A DNA stretch of 64,000 nucleotides, taken from positions 1 to 64,000 of the forward strand of contig DYIY01000007.1 in the NCBI GenBank assembly GCA_020723405.1, in the 5' to 3' direction. Of the stretch, positions 1-7,560 are shown piece after piece. Every line of letters starts with the position of its first letter. Within the stretch, counting starts at the first letter, position 1. The stretch comes from Thiobacillus denitrificans. Lineage in GTDB: Bacteria; Pseudomonadota; Gammaproteobacteria; Burkholderiales; Thiobacillaceae. Below the pieces are notes generated by a model that had not been told where the DNA came from, made no database searches, and worked only from the letters and a program-made list of their open reading frames with translations. A program made the translations under genes and the position numbers.

Positions 1-59
1 GGCAGTCGAGCGGACCTTGCGCATAAAGCCGCGCAAGGCCGCTCACTTCCACGTTGGGC
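1..59 (+). other. Integron attC site, 5' end outside window
   Basis: The sequence ends in a core site GTTGGGC at 53-59. Inside it, GCGGACCTTGCGC (10-22) and GCGCAAGGCCGC (31-42) are complementary except for one extra A, which would be an extrahelical base. This is the folded single-strand structure recognised by integron integrases. The left RYYYAAC box would lie before position 1, so the array continues to the left. The central ATAAAGCC spacer is shared with the next attC at 573-641. Confidence 0.8.
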
Positions 60-635
60 GTCTTAGTCCGCATGAATCCGCACCTCACCGCACTTGGCAT
101 TTCGAGCGAATTGATAGAGGCTCGTGGCTTACGCGAATGCGAGGAGGCCGCGACGCTTGAAGTTGCTGAAGTTGGAGCGGATGGTCGAGATCACTTGCTT
201 GTCCCTTTGGCCGCCGAATCATGGCGCGGCCTCAAGGCAGCGGCGCTCGCTGACGGCATTGATCTATTCATCGTTTCTGCCTTCCGCAGCATTGACCGGC
301 AGGCCGAGATAGTTCGCCGAAAGCTTGAAAGTGGGGCGGCGGTTGAAAGCATCCTCACCGTCTGTGCGCCTCCGGGTTTTAGCGAACACCACACCGGGCG
401 CGCCGTCGACCTCTCAACCTCCGGCAGTCGCGCGCTAGAAGTCGAGTTCGACCAAACCGCTGCATATGCTTGGCTCACTCAGCACGCTGCCGAATTCCGC
501 TACTATCTCTCGTATCCCATTGGCAACCGCTGGGGCTACCAATATGAACCGTGGCATTGGTGTTTCCAAGACGCCCAACCCTTCGTTGCAGGGGACCTGG
601 CGCATAAAGCCGCGCCAGTCCCCTGAACTCGAACG
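54..635 (+). mobile_element. Integron gene cassette 1 (VanY-like gene)
   Basis: The segment is bounded by the recombination points of two attC core sites (G/TTGGGC at 53/54 and 635/636). It holds one gene in the cassette orientation, and the gene's stop codon falls inside the trailing attC, as in most integron cassettes. No integrase or attI is in the window, so whether this is a chromosomal or mobile integron cannot be told here. Confidence 0.75.
72..626 (+). CDS. D-alanyl-D-alanine carboxypeptidase, VanY/M15 family (cassette gene)
   Basis: A 184-residue M15 peptidase of the VanY type, predicted to cleave the terminal D-Ala from peptidoglycan stem peptides using zinc. The zinc-site motif SEHHTGRAVD and the later EPWHW (catalytic Glu and third His) are both present, so the active site looks intact. 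ATG at 72 is preferred; an in-frame TTG at 54 belongs to the attC core. No signal peptide or membrane anchor is visible, which is odd for an enzyme whose substrate is in the periplasm. The stop lies inside the following attC. Family assignment is firm; physiological role is unknown. Confidence 0.85.
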   Translation: MNPHLTALGISSELIEARGLRECEEAATLEVAEVGADGRDHLLVPLAAESWRGLKAAALADGIDLFIVSAFRSIDRQAEIVRRKLESGAAVESILTVCAPPGFSEHHTGRAVDLSTSGSRALEVEFDQTAAYAWLTQHAAEFRYYLSYPIGNRWGYQYEPWHWCFQDAQPFVAGDLAHKAAPVP

Positions 636-641
636 TTGGGC
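573..641 (+). other. Integron attC site
   Basis: The left box GCCCAAC (573-579) and right core GTTGGGC (635-641) are exact inverted repeats. Between them GGGGACCTGGCGC (591-603) pairs with GCGCCAGTCCCC (612-623), leaving one unpaired base, around an ATAAAGCC spacer. At 69 bp this is a complete attC, close in sequence to the site at 1-59, as expected for sites within one chromosomal integron. Confidence 0.88.
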
Positions 642-695
642 CTCAATACACCCAGCACACACACTTTTTATCAACCAACGAAGGAGAAATTTTCT

Positions 696-1109
696 ATGGT
701 CACTGCCGCACAAAAACCAAAATCAAAAGGGAAGAAGATCATAAAGGTTAACCTCACGCAGCAAATTGTCGAAGCCTTTGATGGAGCGACAAAAATATTC
801 AGCTTTGAATGTGTCACAGGCGATAAAGACCACCCAACAGATCGCGGGTTCTTTCACGTCTTAAGAAAGCCACACTTCCGTTATCGAAGTCATGCCTATA
901 ACGTTCAAATGAACTATCCATTGTTTTTCACCCACGACGGCAAAGCGCTCCACCAGTATCACGGGCCAATACCAATATGGGTGCTGCGGTCTGCTCGTAA
1001 CAATGTTAGTGACTGGATCGGCTCACATGGGTGTGTTCGTCTCGCTGAAAATGACGCTAAAGCGATTTACGAATGGGCATCAATTGGCACAGCGGTGCAT
1101 GTGCTATGA
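696..1109 (+). CDS. L,D-transpeptidase (YkuD domain) cassette gene
   Basis: A 137-residue protein consisting of little more than a YkuD/ErfK domain. The catalytic signature is complete: a His in YHGPIPIW followed 21 residues later by SHGCVRL with the nucleophilic Cys. Enzymes of this family form or exchange 3-3 crosslinks or attach proteins to peptidoglycan. ATG at 696 is supported by AAGGAG at 681-686. The N-terminus is Lys-rich (KPKSKGKK) and has no secretion signal, unlike most family members. The stop overlaps the start of the next gene as ATGA, implying translational coupling. Confidence 0.82.
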   Translation: MVTAAQKPKSKGKKIIKVNLTQQIVEAFDGATKIFSFECVTGDKDHPTDRGFFHVLRKPHFRYRSHAYNVQMNYPLFFTHDGKALHQYHGPIPIWVLRSARNNVSDWIGSHGCVRLAENDAKAIYEWASIGTAVHVL

Positions 1110-1666
1110 GCGCTAGCAACTTTGGGCGGGCACTACTGTTGTTTGGGATAGGCCTTATAAGTGGCATCGGACTTACGGTATTCAGCATGAATGAATCCGG
1201 TTGGTGGCAAGGTGAGACAAAATTAGAGCCTGGAGTCACTCTCTTCGAGGCAGATATCAACGAGGTTCGTTCATTTTCCTACATAACCACTAGTATGACG
1301 ATAACCGCGCAGCGATCAAAAGCAGGTGGGCCTCTCGCAATTCTAGTGACCTATCCAGACAACCGACCACCTCAATATTGCCTTTCGGATACAGGTTTAG
1401 ATGGAGTGTTGTCGTCATTTGCCCTAAGCAAAGTAAAGAAGCAAATCTCCCCCAAAGAATTAAAACTAAAGTATCCAGTGATACTCGGCGCCATCGAGGT
1501 AAAGGATGCGGTCTCGGGCGAACCAATTACACCTTGGACTCTCTTCTCAACAAATGATCATTCGGTTGTCGCGGTTAAGAAACAATCGGATGCATTTGAA
1601 ATAGATATTTCGCCAACCGCACTGAAAAAACTTCAAGCGGGGTGCGCAGCATTGGCAAAACGATAA
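1106..1666 (+). CDS. Hypothetical membrane-anchored protein (cassette gene)
   Basis: A 186-residue protein not recognised as any family. Residues about 7-26 form one hydrophobic segment (GRALLLFGIGLISGIGL), so it is likely a single-pass membrane or N-anchored protein with a roughly 155-residue periplasmic part. The ATG at 1106 sits in an ATGA overlap with the L,D-transpeptidase stop, which fixes the start and suggests a joint function. It ends 20 bp before the attC left box. Composition is AT-rich, consistent with transfer. Confidence 0.65.
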   Translation: MSASNFGRALLLFGIGLISGIGLTVFSMNESGWWQGETKLEPGVTLFEADINEVRSFSYITTSMTITAQRSKAGGPLAILVTYPDNRPPQYCLSDTGLDGVLSSFALSKVKKQISPKELKLKYPVILGAIEVKDAVSGEPITPWTLFSTNDHSVVAVKKQSDAFEIDISPTALKKLQAGCAALAKR

Positions 1667-1685
1667 GATGAAAATTGGCAGCAAG

Positions 1686-1745
1686 GCCCAACCCTGCGCT
1701 CCTAGGGACGCCCGCAAGTGGCGCCCCTGAGCTAGCACGTTACTC
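1686..1745 (+). other. Integron attC site, probable end of array
   Basis: The left box GCCCAAC is at 1686-1692. TAGGGACGCC (1703-1712) pairs with GGCGCCCCT (1720-1728), with an extra unpaired A and a short CGCAAGT spacer. The right core reads GTTACTC (1739-1745), which departs from GTTRRRY after the GTT. That is what is expected when the last cassette abuts non-cassette DNA. No further attC follows and a minus-strand chromosomal gene begins 30 bp on. Confidence 0.65.
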
Positions 1746-1775
1746 CCGCACTGGCCGGCCCTCCATTCCCCCCGA

Positions 1776-2537
1776 TCAACCGGGCCCCATCCACCCCCTG
1801 ATTCGCGCCAGGTCAACCACGCCCTTTTCAGCAGGTTCCGCCTTATCCAGCCTTTGATAGGGCGCGTCTGCTTCTCCCAGGTCCGACAACACGGCCAGGG
1901 CCCCGCTGAAGTCGTGGTCCCGGGTGTAGTCGTTGACCGTCACCACGGTGGGCAGCCCAGCACCCCGGGAGGAGAGGATGCCGTTTTCCGAGTCCTCGAA
2001 GGCCAGGCACTGGTCAGGGGTGAGGCCGAGTTTCTCCAGGGCCCAGACGTAGATGTCCGGGGCGGGCTTCTTGGCCGGGACGATGTCACCGGCGGCGATG
2101 ACCGCGAACCAGTCGGGGCCGTCTTCGGCCAGGCTGTGGCGCAGCAGGGCGATGACGTTTTCCGGGGTGGTGGTGGTGGCCACGGCCAGGGTGAGACCGG
2201 CGCCCCGGGCTTCGGTGAGCAGGCGCTTCACGCCGGGGCGCAGGGGGATGCCGCCTTCGGCCAGCATCCGGGTGTAGTGGCGGGTCTTGGCTTTGTGCAG
2301 TTCGGCCACCAGGTCGTCGAAGCCGGCGGGTTTCACGTAGTCGGGGCGGAAGCGTTCCACGTAGTACTTCATGCGCTCCTTGCCGCCGGTGACGGCCAGC
2401 AACTGGCCGTAGAGGGGGGCGTCCCAGTCCCAGTCCAGGCCGTATTCCCGGAACGCGGCGTTGAAGGCGGGGCGGTGGCCGTCCCGCTCGGTATCGGCCA
2501 GTGTGCCATCCACGTCGAAGATCAGTGCCTTGAGCAT
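1776..2537 (-). CDS. HAD-superfamily phosphatase, CbbY-like
   Basis: A 253-residue HAD subfamily IA hydrolase. Motif I FDVDGTLADT carries the nucleophile and acid/base Asp, motif II is in LAVATTTTPENV, Lys is in PAKKPAPDIY, and motif IV is in FEDSENG. The length and cap region resemble CbbY-type sugar bisphosphate phosphatases, such as xylulose-1,5-bisphosphate phosphatase associated with Rubisco. No Calvin-cycle gene is nearby, so the substrate is open. It is the first chromosomal gene after the integron array and faces it. Confidence 0.8.
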   Translation of the reverse strand: MLKALIFDVDGTLADTERDGHRPAFNAAFREYGLDWDWDAPLYGQLLAVTGGKERMKYYVERFRPDYVKPAGFDDLVAELHKAKTRHYTRMLAEGGIPLRPGVKRLLTEARGAGLTLAVATTTTPENVIALLRHSLAEDGPDWFAVIAAGDIVPAKKPAPDIYVWALEKLGLTPDQCLAFEDSENGILSSRGAGLPTVVTVNDYTRDHDFSGALAVLSDLGEADAPYQRLDKAEPAEKGVVDLARIRGWMGPG

Positions 2538-2614
2538 GTCGAGTCCTTGCGATGCGTTTGCAATTGTTTAGCGGGGGTTACAATGGTCGTCCACCCCCTA
2601 GTCAAGAGTCCGCC

Positions 2615-3070
2615 ATGGACGTCGTCACCCGGCAGAACCCCGAATTCGACCAATTGTTCGACGGCACGCTGTACAGCCTGCTGTCGTGGAAACAGCTTAC
2701 CGCCTTCTGGGGCCGGGTGGACCCGGCCGCCGGCTGGTACATCTACGCGGTAGGCGAAGCCTGTCCGGAGAGCGCTTCCGACGCGGAACACGTGGCGGCC
2801 TTCCTGCGGGAAATCGACGCCCTGCTGCACAAGGAACACCACGAGGACTACTGCGGCATCGTCTACGCCGACGACCTGGACAGCCCGAGGCTGATCAAGA
2901 TCTATGACCCCAACCATCTGGGGACCTCCTGCGGTTCCAGCAAGCACAGGATCCTGCCCGGCTGGGTGCTGTCGAAAATGCCCCCCTCTGACCTGGAGCC
3001 CCCCTCCTTCGTGCCCCAGAACCGCAAGCGTTGGTGGCAGGGTTTCATGGATCTGATCGGCGCCCACTGA
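2615..3070 (+). CDS. Hypothetical protein
   Basis: A 151-residue soluble, acidic protein starting MDVVTRQNPEFDQ, with no family I recognise. ATG at 2615 is chosen; no strong ribosome-binding site is seen. It is divergent from the HAD gene with a 77-bp gap that must hold both promoters. Composition and codon use match the chromosome, so it is probably not part of the integron. Confidence 0.6.
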   Translation: MDVVTRQNPEFDQLFDGTLYSLLSWKQLTAFWGRVDPAAGWYIYAVGEACPESASDAEHVAAFLREIDALLHKEHHEDYCGIVYADDLDSPRLIKIYDPNHLGTSCGSSKHRILPGWVLSKMPPSDLEPPSFVPQNRKRWWQGFMDLIGAH

Positions 3071-3562
3071 GCGTTCTTCCGCGAGCGACGAAAAAAGCGG
3101 CCTGGGCCCAAGGGAGTCAAAGTGGGTGTCGACGAAAGGGGAGCTGGCTACAGCGGCCCTTTGCTTTGCATCGTACTGGTGGCCTTGGTCAGTCTTCGGA
3201 CAACGCCCGGCCCAGGCATAGCATCGGTTCAGAGTGCCAGGCTATCGCTGGGGGGGCAAGGCTGTCCGCGCCCCGGGGCGCGTACTCACAAACACGATGC
3301 GGTTCGCTGCGCTCACCACATCCTACGTCCGCCCCCACTGTAGGATGTGGTGAGCGTAGCGAACCGCATCAGGGTTGCGGTGCGGTTCGTGCCTCACCGC
3401 ACCCTACGGGTAGACGGTTTCGTAGGATGTGGTGAGCGCAACGAACCGCATCAACCCGCTACCGCTGCACATGACCCAAGCGCCCAAGCCGTTGCGGACT
3501 GCGATCAACAGCCTTCCGGAACGGCTTGGCCTGGGCCGCTATTTTCTTGGGCGAACGCTGCC
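3071..3562. other. Gene-free convergent spacer
   Basis: This 492-bp stretch lies between two convergent genes (the hypothetical gene ending at 3070 and pnp ending at 3563). I find no credible coding region. Its right half is occupied by the four-unit inverted-repeat cluster at 3296-3452; the left half (3071-3295) shows nothing recognisable. Confidence 0.7.
3296..3452. repeat. Cluster of four REP-like units in two inverted pairs
   Basis: The unit is about 30 bp, beginning GTAGGATGTGGTGAGCG and ending GCGAACCGCATC. It occurs inverted at 3296-3326, direct at 3339-3370, inverted and diverged at 3379-3407 and direct at 3421-3452, so each neighbouring pair can fold into a long hairpin. The same unit pair recurs at 52312-52389 inside the rnf operon. 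It is placed beyond the 3' ends of two convergent genes, the usual location of REP elements. Confidence 0.85.
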
Positions 3563-5692
3563 TTACTGGCCGGCGGGCGCTTCGGGGGCGGGCGCGGGGG
3601 CGGCCGCCGGCGGGTCGATGAGGGCCTTCATGGACAGGCGCATACGACCCTTTTCGTCGGTCTCCAGCACTTTCACCTGGATGGCCTGGCCTTCCTTGAG
3701 GAAGTCGCTGACGGCGTTGACCCGCTGGTGGGCGATCTGGGAGATGTGCAGCAGACCGTCCTTGCCGGGCAGCACGTTGACGATGGCGCCGAAGTCGAGA
3801 ATCTTCAGCACGGTGCCGTCGTAGGTCTTGCCCACTTCCACTTCGGCAGTGATGTCCTCGATACGCTTCTTGGCCAGGGCGCCGGCTTCGGTGCTGGTGC
3901 AGGCGATCTTGATGGTGCCGTCCTCGGCGATGTCGATCTGGGTGCCGGTTTCCTCGGTGAGGGCCCGGATGGTGGCGCCGCCCTTGCCGATCACGTCGCG
4001 GATCTTTTCCGGGTTGATCTTCATGGTGATGATGCGCGGGGCGTACTGGCTCATCTCGTGGGGCTTGGCCTCGGCGCTGTTCATGATGCCCAGGATGTGC
4101 AGGCGGGCTTCCTTGGCCTGGGTGAGGGCCACCTGCATGATTTCCTTGGTGATGCCCTGGATCTTGATGTCCATCTGCAGGGCGGTGACGCCGTCGGTGG
4201 TGCCGGCCACCTTGAAGTCCATGTCGCCCAGGTGATCCTCGTCGCCCAGGATGTCGGTCAGCACGGCGAAGCGGTTGCTTTCCTTGATGAGGCCCATGGC
4301 GATGCCGGCCACGTGCTTCTTCATGGGCACGCCGGCATCCATGAGGGCCAGGGAGCCGCCGCACACGGAGGCCATGGAGGAGGACCCGTTGGATTCGGTG
4401 ATCTCGGACACCACGCGGATGGTGTAGCCGAACTCCTCCTTGCCCGGCAGCATGGCCAGCAGGCCCCGCTTGGCCAGGCGGCCGTGGCCGATCTCGCGGC
4501 GCTTGGGGCTGCCCACGCGGCCGGTTTCGCCGGTGGCGAAGGGGGGCATGTTGTAGTGGAACAGGAAGCGGTCGGAATACTCGCCGGTCAGGGCTTCGAT
4601 GGTCTGCTCGTCCCGGCCGGTGCCCAGGGTGGCGACCACCAGGGCCTGGGTTTCGCCCCGGGTGAACAGGGCGGAACCGTGGGTGCGGGGCAACACGCCG
4701 GTGCGGATGGTGATGGGCCGCACGGTGCGGGTGTCGCGTCCGTCGATGCGCGGCTCGCCGGCCAGGATGCGGCCGCGCACCACGCGGGCTTCCAGGGCGT
4801 GGAACAGGTCCTTCACCACGTTGGCGGCAGAGGTGTCCATGTCGGCGGTGATCATCTCGGCGAAGACCCGGTTGCGGATCTCGTCCACGGCGGCCACCCG
4901 GGCCTGCTTCTGCTTGATGGAGTAGGCCTGGTTGAGGCCGTCGCCGCACAGGGCGTTCATCTTTTCGATGAGGGCGGTGGGGGTCTCGGGGGCGGTCCAC
5001 TCCCACTCGTCCTTGCCGGCTTCGTCGGCCAGTTCGTTGATGGCGTCGATGGCAGCGCGCATCTGCTCGTGGCCGAACACCACGGCGCCCAGCATCACGT
5101 CTTCGGGCAGTTCCCGGGCCTCGGATTCCACCATCAGCACAGCGCTTTCGGTGCCGGCCACCACCAGGTCCAGCTTGGATTCCTTCAGTTCGGACTGGGT
5201 GGGGTTGAGCACGTACTGGCCGTCCACGTAGGCCACCCGGGCGGCGCCGATGGGGCCGTTGAAGGGCAGGCCGGACAGGGACAGTGCGGCGGAGGCACCG
5301 ATCAGGGCGGGAATGTCGGAATCCACTTCGGGATTGGCGGACATGACCGTGGCGATGATCTGCACTTCGTTGAAGAAGCCGTCGGGGAACAGGGGGCGGA
5401 TGGGCCGGTCGATGAGCCGGGAAGTGAGGGTTTCCTTCTCGGTGGGCTTGCCTTCGCGCTTGAAGTAGCCGCCGGGGATGCGGCCGGCCGCGTAGGTCTT
5501 CTCCATGTAGTCCACGGTCAACGGGAAGAAGTCCTGGCCGGGCTTCACCTCGTTCTTGGCCACCACGGTGACCAGCACCACGGTGTCGTCCATGTTGACG
5601 ATGACCGCGCCGGTGGCCTGGCGGGCGATTTCGCCGGTTTCCAGGGTGACCTGGTGGCGTCCGTACTGAAATGTCTTCTTGACCGGATTCAC
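3563..5692 (-). CDS. pnp: Polyribonucleotide nucleotidyltransferase (PNPase)
   Basis: A 709-residue enzyme that degrades RNA 3' to 5' by phosphorolysis and takes part in the degradosome. The order is two RNase PH domains (about 10-220 and 310-540) separated by a helical domain, then KH ([20 protein letters not shown] near 555-575) and S1 (about 620-690) domains. The tail is Pro/Ala-rich ([15 protein letters not shown]). Full length for the family. It is the last gene of the rimP-to-pnp operon, following rpsO by about 105 bp that contain a strong hairpin. Confidence 0.97.
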   Translation of the reverse strand: MNPVKKTFQYGRHQVTLETGEIARQATGAVIVNMDDTVVLVTVVAKNEVKPGQDFFPLTVDYMEKTYAAGRIPGGYFKREGKPTEKETLTSRLIDRPIRPLFPDGFFNEVQIIATVMSANPEVDSDIPALIGASAALSLSGLPFNGPIGAARVAYVDGQYVLNPTQSELKESKLDLVVAGTESAVLMVESEARELPEDVMLGAVVFGHEQMRAAIDAINELADEAGKDEWEWTAPETPTALIEKMNALCGDGLNQAYSIKQKQARVAAVDEIRNRVFAEMITADMDTSAANVVKDLFHALEARVVRGRILAGEPRIDGRDTRTVRPITIRTGVLPRTHGSALFTRGETQALVVATLGTGRDEQTIEALTGEYSDRFLFHYNMPPFATGETGRVGSPKRREIGHGRLAKRGLLAMLPGKEEFGYTIRVVSEITESNGSSSMASVCGGSLALMDAGVPMKKHVAGIAMGLIKESNRFAVLTDILGDEDHLGDMDFKVAGTTDGVTALQMDIKIQGITKEIMQVALTQAKEARLHILGIMNSAEAKPHEMSQYAPRIITMKINPEKIRDVIGKGGATIRALTEETGTQIDIAEDGTIKIACTSTEAGALAKKRIEDITAEVEVGKTYDGTVLKILDFGAIVNVLPGKDGLLHISQIAHQRVNAVSDFLKEGQAIQVKVLETDEKGRMRLSMKALIDPPAAAPAPAPEAPAGQ

Positions 5693-5760
5693 GCTGTGTT
5701 CTTCCTCATGTTCTGTGCCGATGACGCCAAGTACCGCCGGGGCGGATGCTGGGCCGATGC

Positions 5761-5784
5761 CGGCGCGGGACCAGGCCCGCGCCG
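5761..5784 (-). promoter_or_regulatory. Hairpin between rpsO and pnp
   Basis: CGGCGCGGG (5761-5769) and CCCGCGCCG (5776-5784) form a perfect 9-bp GC stem with a 6-base loop, without a T run. In Escherichia coli the equivalent spacer carries the RNase III processing hairpin through which PNPase controls its own mRNA, so a processing or stability role is plausible. Function is inferred from position. Confidence 0.5.
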
Positions 5785-5797
5785 CGGAATTGCCGGA

Positions 5798-6067
5798 TTA
5801 CTTGCGCAGGCCCAGGCGCTGGATCAGCTGGGTATAGCTGTCGGCATTGCGATCCTTCAGGTAGTCCAGCAGGCGACGGCGACGGCTCACCATCTTGAGC
5901 AGGCCACGACGGGAGTGGTGATCCTTGGTGTGGGCCTTGAAGTGGCTGGTCAGGTCGTTGATGCGGGCGGTGAGCAGGGCGATCTGCACTTCCGGGCTGC
6001 CGGTGTCGGCGGCGGCGCGCTGGTAATCCTTGACGATCTGGGCTTTCTGGGGGGTGGTGATAGCCAT
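5798..6067 (-). CDS. rpsO: 30S ribosomal protein S15
   Basis: An 89-residue S15, the usual length, binding the central domain of 16S rRNA. Family features include the [14 protein letters not shown] segment and [22 protein letters not shown] with the conserved basic helix. It lies between truB and pnp, the classical order. A good sigma-70-type promoter lies at 6131-6159 directly upstream, so it can be transcribed independently of the upstream operon. AGGAG precedes the ATG. Confidence 0.98.
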   Translation of the reverse strand: MAITTPQKAQIVKDYQRAAADTGSPEVQIALLTARINDLTSHFKAHTKDHHSRRGLLKMVSRRRRLLDYLKDRNADSYTQLIQRLGLRK

Positions 6068-6130
6068 GGCATGACTCCTGTGAAATCGCGTGGCCCGAGG
6101 CTATTCAGGACACGTTCTGGAAAGTCGGCG

Positions 6131-6159
6131 ATTGTATGCCGCGAAACCTTGATCAGCAA
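6131..6159 (-). promoter_or_regulatory. Promoter of rpsO-pnp
   Basis: On the minus strand TTGCTG (6154-6159) and TACAAT (6131-6136) are separated by exactly 17 bp, matching sigma-70 elements, about 65 bp upstream of the rpsO start. It sits in the only AT-rich stretch between truB and rpsO. Confidence 0.65.
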
Positions 6160-6199
6160 TAAAAAATAACGTTTTCAAGCGCTTGGGAACGGCGAACCG

Positions 6200-7084
6200 T
6201 CAATTGGCGAGCAGCCGGCGAGGGGCGGCCTTGCCGTCCTCGTTGACCTGGGTGACGCCCAGAAACCGTCCATCGGGTCCATAGGCCCGATGCTGCTGGC
6301 CCAGGATCAGGCGGGGCAGCCAGATGGCCTGGCCATGGCTCAGTTGCCAGGCGGCATCCACATCCAGTTCCAGCCGAGGAAGGTCGGTGATGAGGGCGTC
6401 TGCGGGTTGCAGGCAGGCATCCCGCTGGGCTTCCTCCATGGCCCCCAGGTCGTCCAGGGTCTGGGCCCCTTCCAGGCCGAATCGCCCGACGGCCAGACGG
6501 CGCAGGCCATCCAGATGGGCACCGCAGCCCAGAAGTTCACCCAGGTCGTCGGCCAGGGCCCGGACATAGAAACCCTTGCTGCAATGGACCCGAAGTTGGC
6601 AGGTGTCGCCGATGAGGCTTTCCAGTTCCAGGCCATGGACCGTCACCCGGCGTGGCTGCCGCTCGATCTCCACGCCCTTCCGGGCGTATTCGTAGAGGGG
6701 CCGGCCCTGGTGCTTGAGGGCGGAATGCATGGGTGGAATCTGCTCGATCTCACCGAGAAAGTGGGCCAGGGCTTGGCGCAGGTCGGCTTCCGCCACGCTG
6801 ACCGGGCGGGTGGCGATCACCTCCCCGTCCAGATCGCCGGAACGGGTGCGCACCCCCAGTTTCACCTGGGCCAGATAGACCTTGTCGGCATCCAGCAGGA
6901 ATTGGGAGAACTTGGTGGCTTCCCCCAGGCAGAGGGGCAGGAGACCCGTGGCGAAGGGGTCCAGGGTCCCGGTGTGGCCGGCCTTTTCCGCCCGGAACAG
7001 GCGCTTGGCCTTCTGCAACGCGCTGTTGGAAGTCAGGCCGGCGGGCTTGTCCAGGAGCAGGACGCCGTCAACCTTGCGTTTCAT
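6200..7084 (-). CDS. truB: tRNA pseudouridine(55) synthase TruB
   Basis: A 294-residue enzyme making pseudouridine 55 in the T-loop of tRNAs. The N-terminal GVLLLDKPAGLTSN and the catalytic-Asp motif GHTGTLDPFATGLLP are typical, and there is a C-terminal PUA-like extension. Its start overlaps the rbfA stop by 17 bp, so the two are co-translated. Length and motifs are normal. Confidence 0.96.
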   Translation of the reverse strand: MKRKVDGVLLLDKPAGLTSNSALQKAKRLFRAEKAGHTGTLDPFATGLLPLCLGEATKFSQFLLDADKVYLAQVKLGVRTRSGDLDGEVIATRPVSVAEADLRQALAHFLGEIEQIPPMHSALKHQGRPLYEYARKGVEIERQPRRVTVHGLELESLIGDTCQLRVHCSKGFYVRALADDLGELLGCGAHLDGLRRLAVGRFGLEGAQTLDDLGAMEEAQRDACLQPADALITDLPRLELDVDAAWQLSHGQAIWLPRLILGQQHRAYGPDGRFLGVTQVNEDGKAAPRRLLAN

Positions 7085-7457
7085 CGTCCCGGGACGGGTT
7101 GTCCAGACTATGCCGACGGTCTTCTTCCACCGCCTGATCGATGAGATGGGAAAGATGGGCGCCCCGCTCCACCGACACGTCGTACTGGAAAGTCAGCTTG
7201 GGCACGGTGCGCATGCGCATGCACTTGGCCAGTTCGCTGCGCAGGAAGCCGGCGGCATGGGCCAGACCGCGCAGGGCGGCTTCCGGTTCGCCGGTGAAGC
7301 TGGTGAACCAGACCTTGGCATGCTCCAGATCCTTGGTGACCTCCACCGCCGTGAAGGACACGCCCACGACACGGGGATCCTTCATTTCGCGCTGGACGAG
7401 GGCCGCCAGTTCCTGGCGGATCTGTTCGGCGATGCGGAGGGAGCGGGGGCTGGTCAT
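7068..7457 (-). CDS. rbfA: Ribosome-binding factor A
   Basis: A 129-residue KH-like protein that binds the 30S subunit during late 16S rRNA maturation. It starts MTSPRSLRIAEQIRQELA and contains DPRVVGVSFTAVEVTKDLEHAKVWF, the conserved core. It lies between infB and truB as in most Proteobacteria. A long inverted repeat (7481-7554) separates it from infB, and no clear Shine-Dalgarno is seen before its ATG. Confidence 0.95.
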   Translation of the reverse strand: MTSPRSLRIAEQIRQELAALVQREMKDPRVVGVSFTAVEVTKDLEHAKVWFTSFTGEPEAALRGLAHAAGFLRSELAKCMRMRTVPKLTFQYDVSVERGAHLSHLIDQAVEEDRRHSLDNPSRDDETQG

Positions 7458-7480
7458 TTCATGGTCGGTAGAAGGTAGGG

Positions 7481-7554
7481 GGTAGTCGGTAGCCCTTGGT
7501 TTGCGCGCCTCTGGCGCGGAAAGAAAGAGCTACAAACTACCGCTACCGACTACC
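7481..7554. repeat. Inverted repeat between infB and rbfA
   Basis: GGTAGTCGGTAG (7481-7492) is perfectly inverted as CTACCGACTACC (7543-7554), with about 50 bp between. Further partial copies of the GGTAG motif flank it (7467-7480). The folded RNA would be a long stem between the infB stop and the rbfA start. It is either a low-complexity repeat unit or a processing/attenuation structure. Confidence 0.7.
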
Positions 7555-7560
7555 TGCTCC

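Larger units (their letters stand above)
636..1739 (+). mobile_element. Integron gene cassette 2 (two genes)
   Basis: The cassette runs from the recombination point of the attC at 573-641 to that of the attC at 1686-1745. It is about 1.1 kb and carries two genes whose stop and start codons overlap, whereas most cassettes carry one. Base composition is clearly more AT-rich than the flanking chromosome. It appears to be the last cassette, because chromosomal genes begin right after it on the opposite strand. Confidence 0.72.

Noticed and set aside
3071-3562. Partial inverted similarity between the two ends of the convergent spacer (GCGTTC... and AAAA-N-AGCGGCC)
   Set aside because: Only two short blocks match and the spacing differs; too little for a duplicated or mobile element.
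3347-6169. A very long open reading frame on the plus strand opposite pnp and rpsO
   Set aside because: It is antisense to conserved genes, is Gly/His-rich with no family features, and such frames are common in high-GC DNA.
6160-6199. Terminator between truB and rpsO
   Set aside because: A CAAGCGCTTG palindrome and short stems exist, but the stem is not followed directly by a T run on the minus strand.
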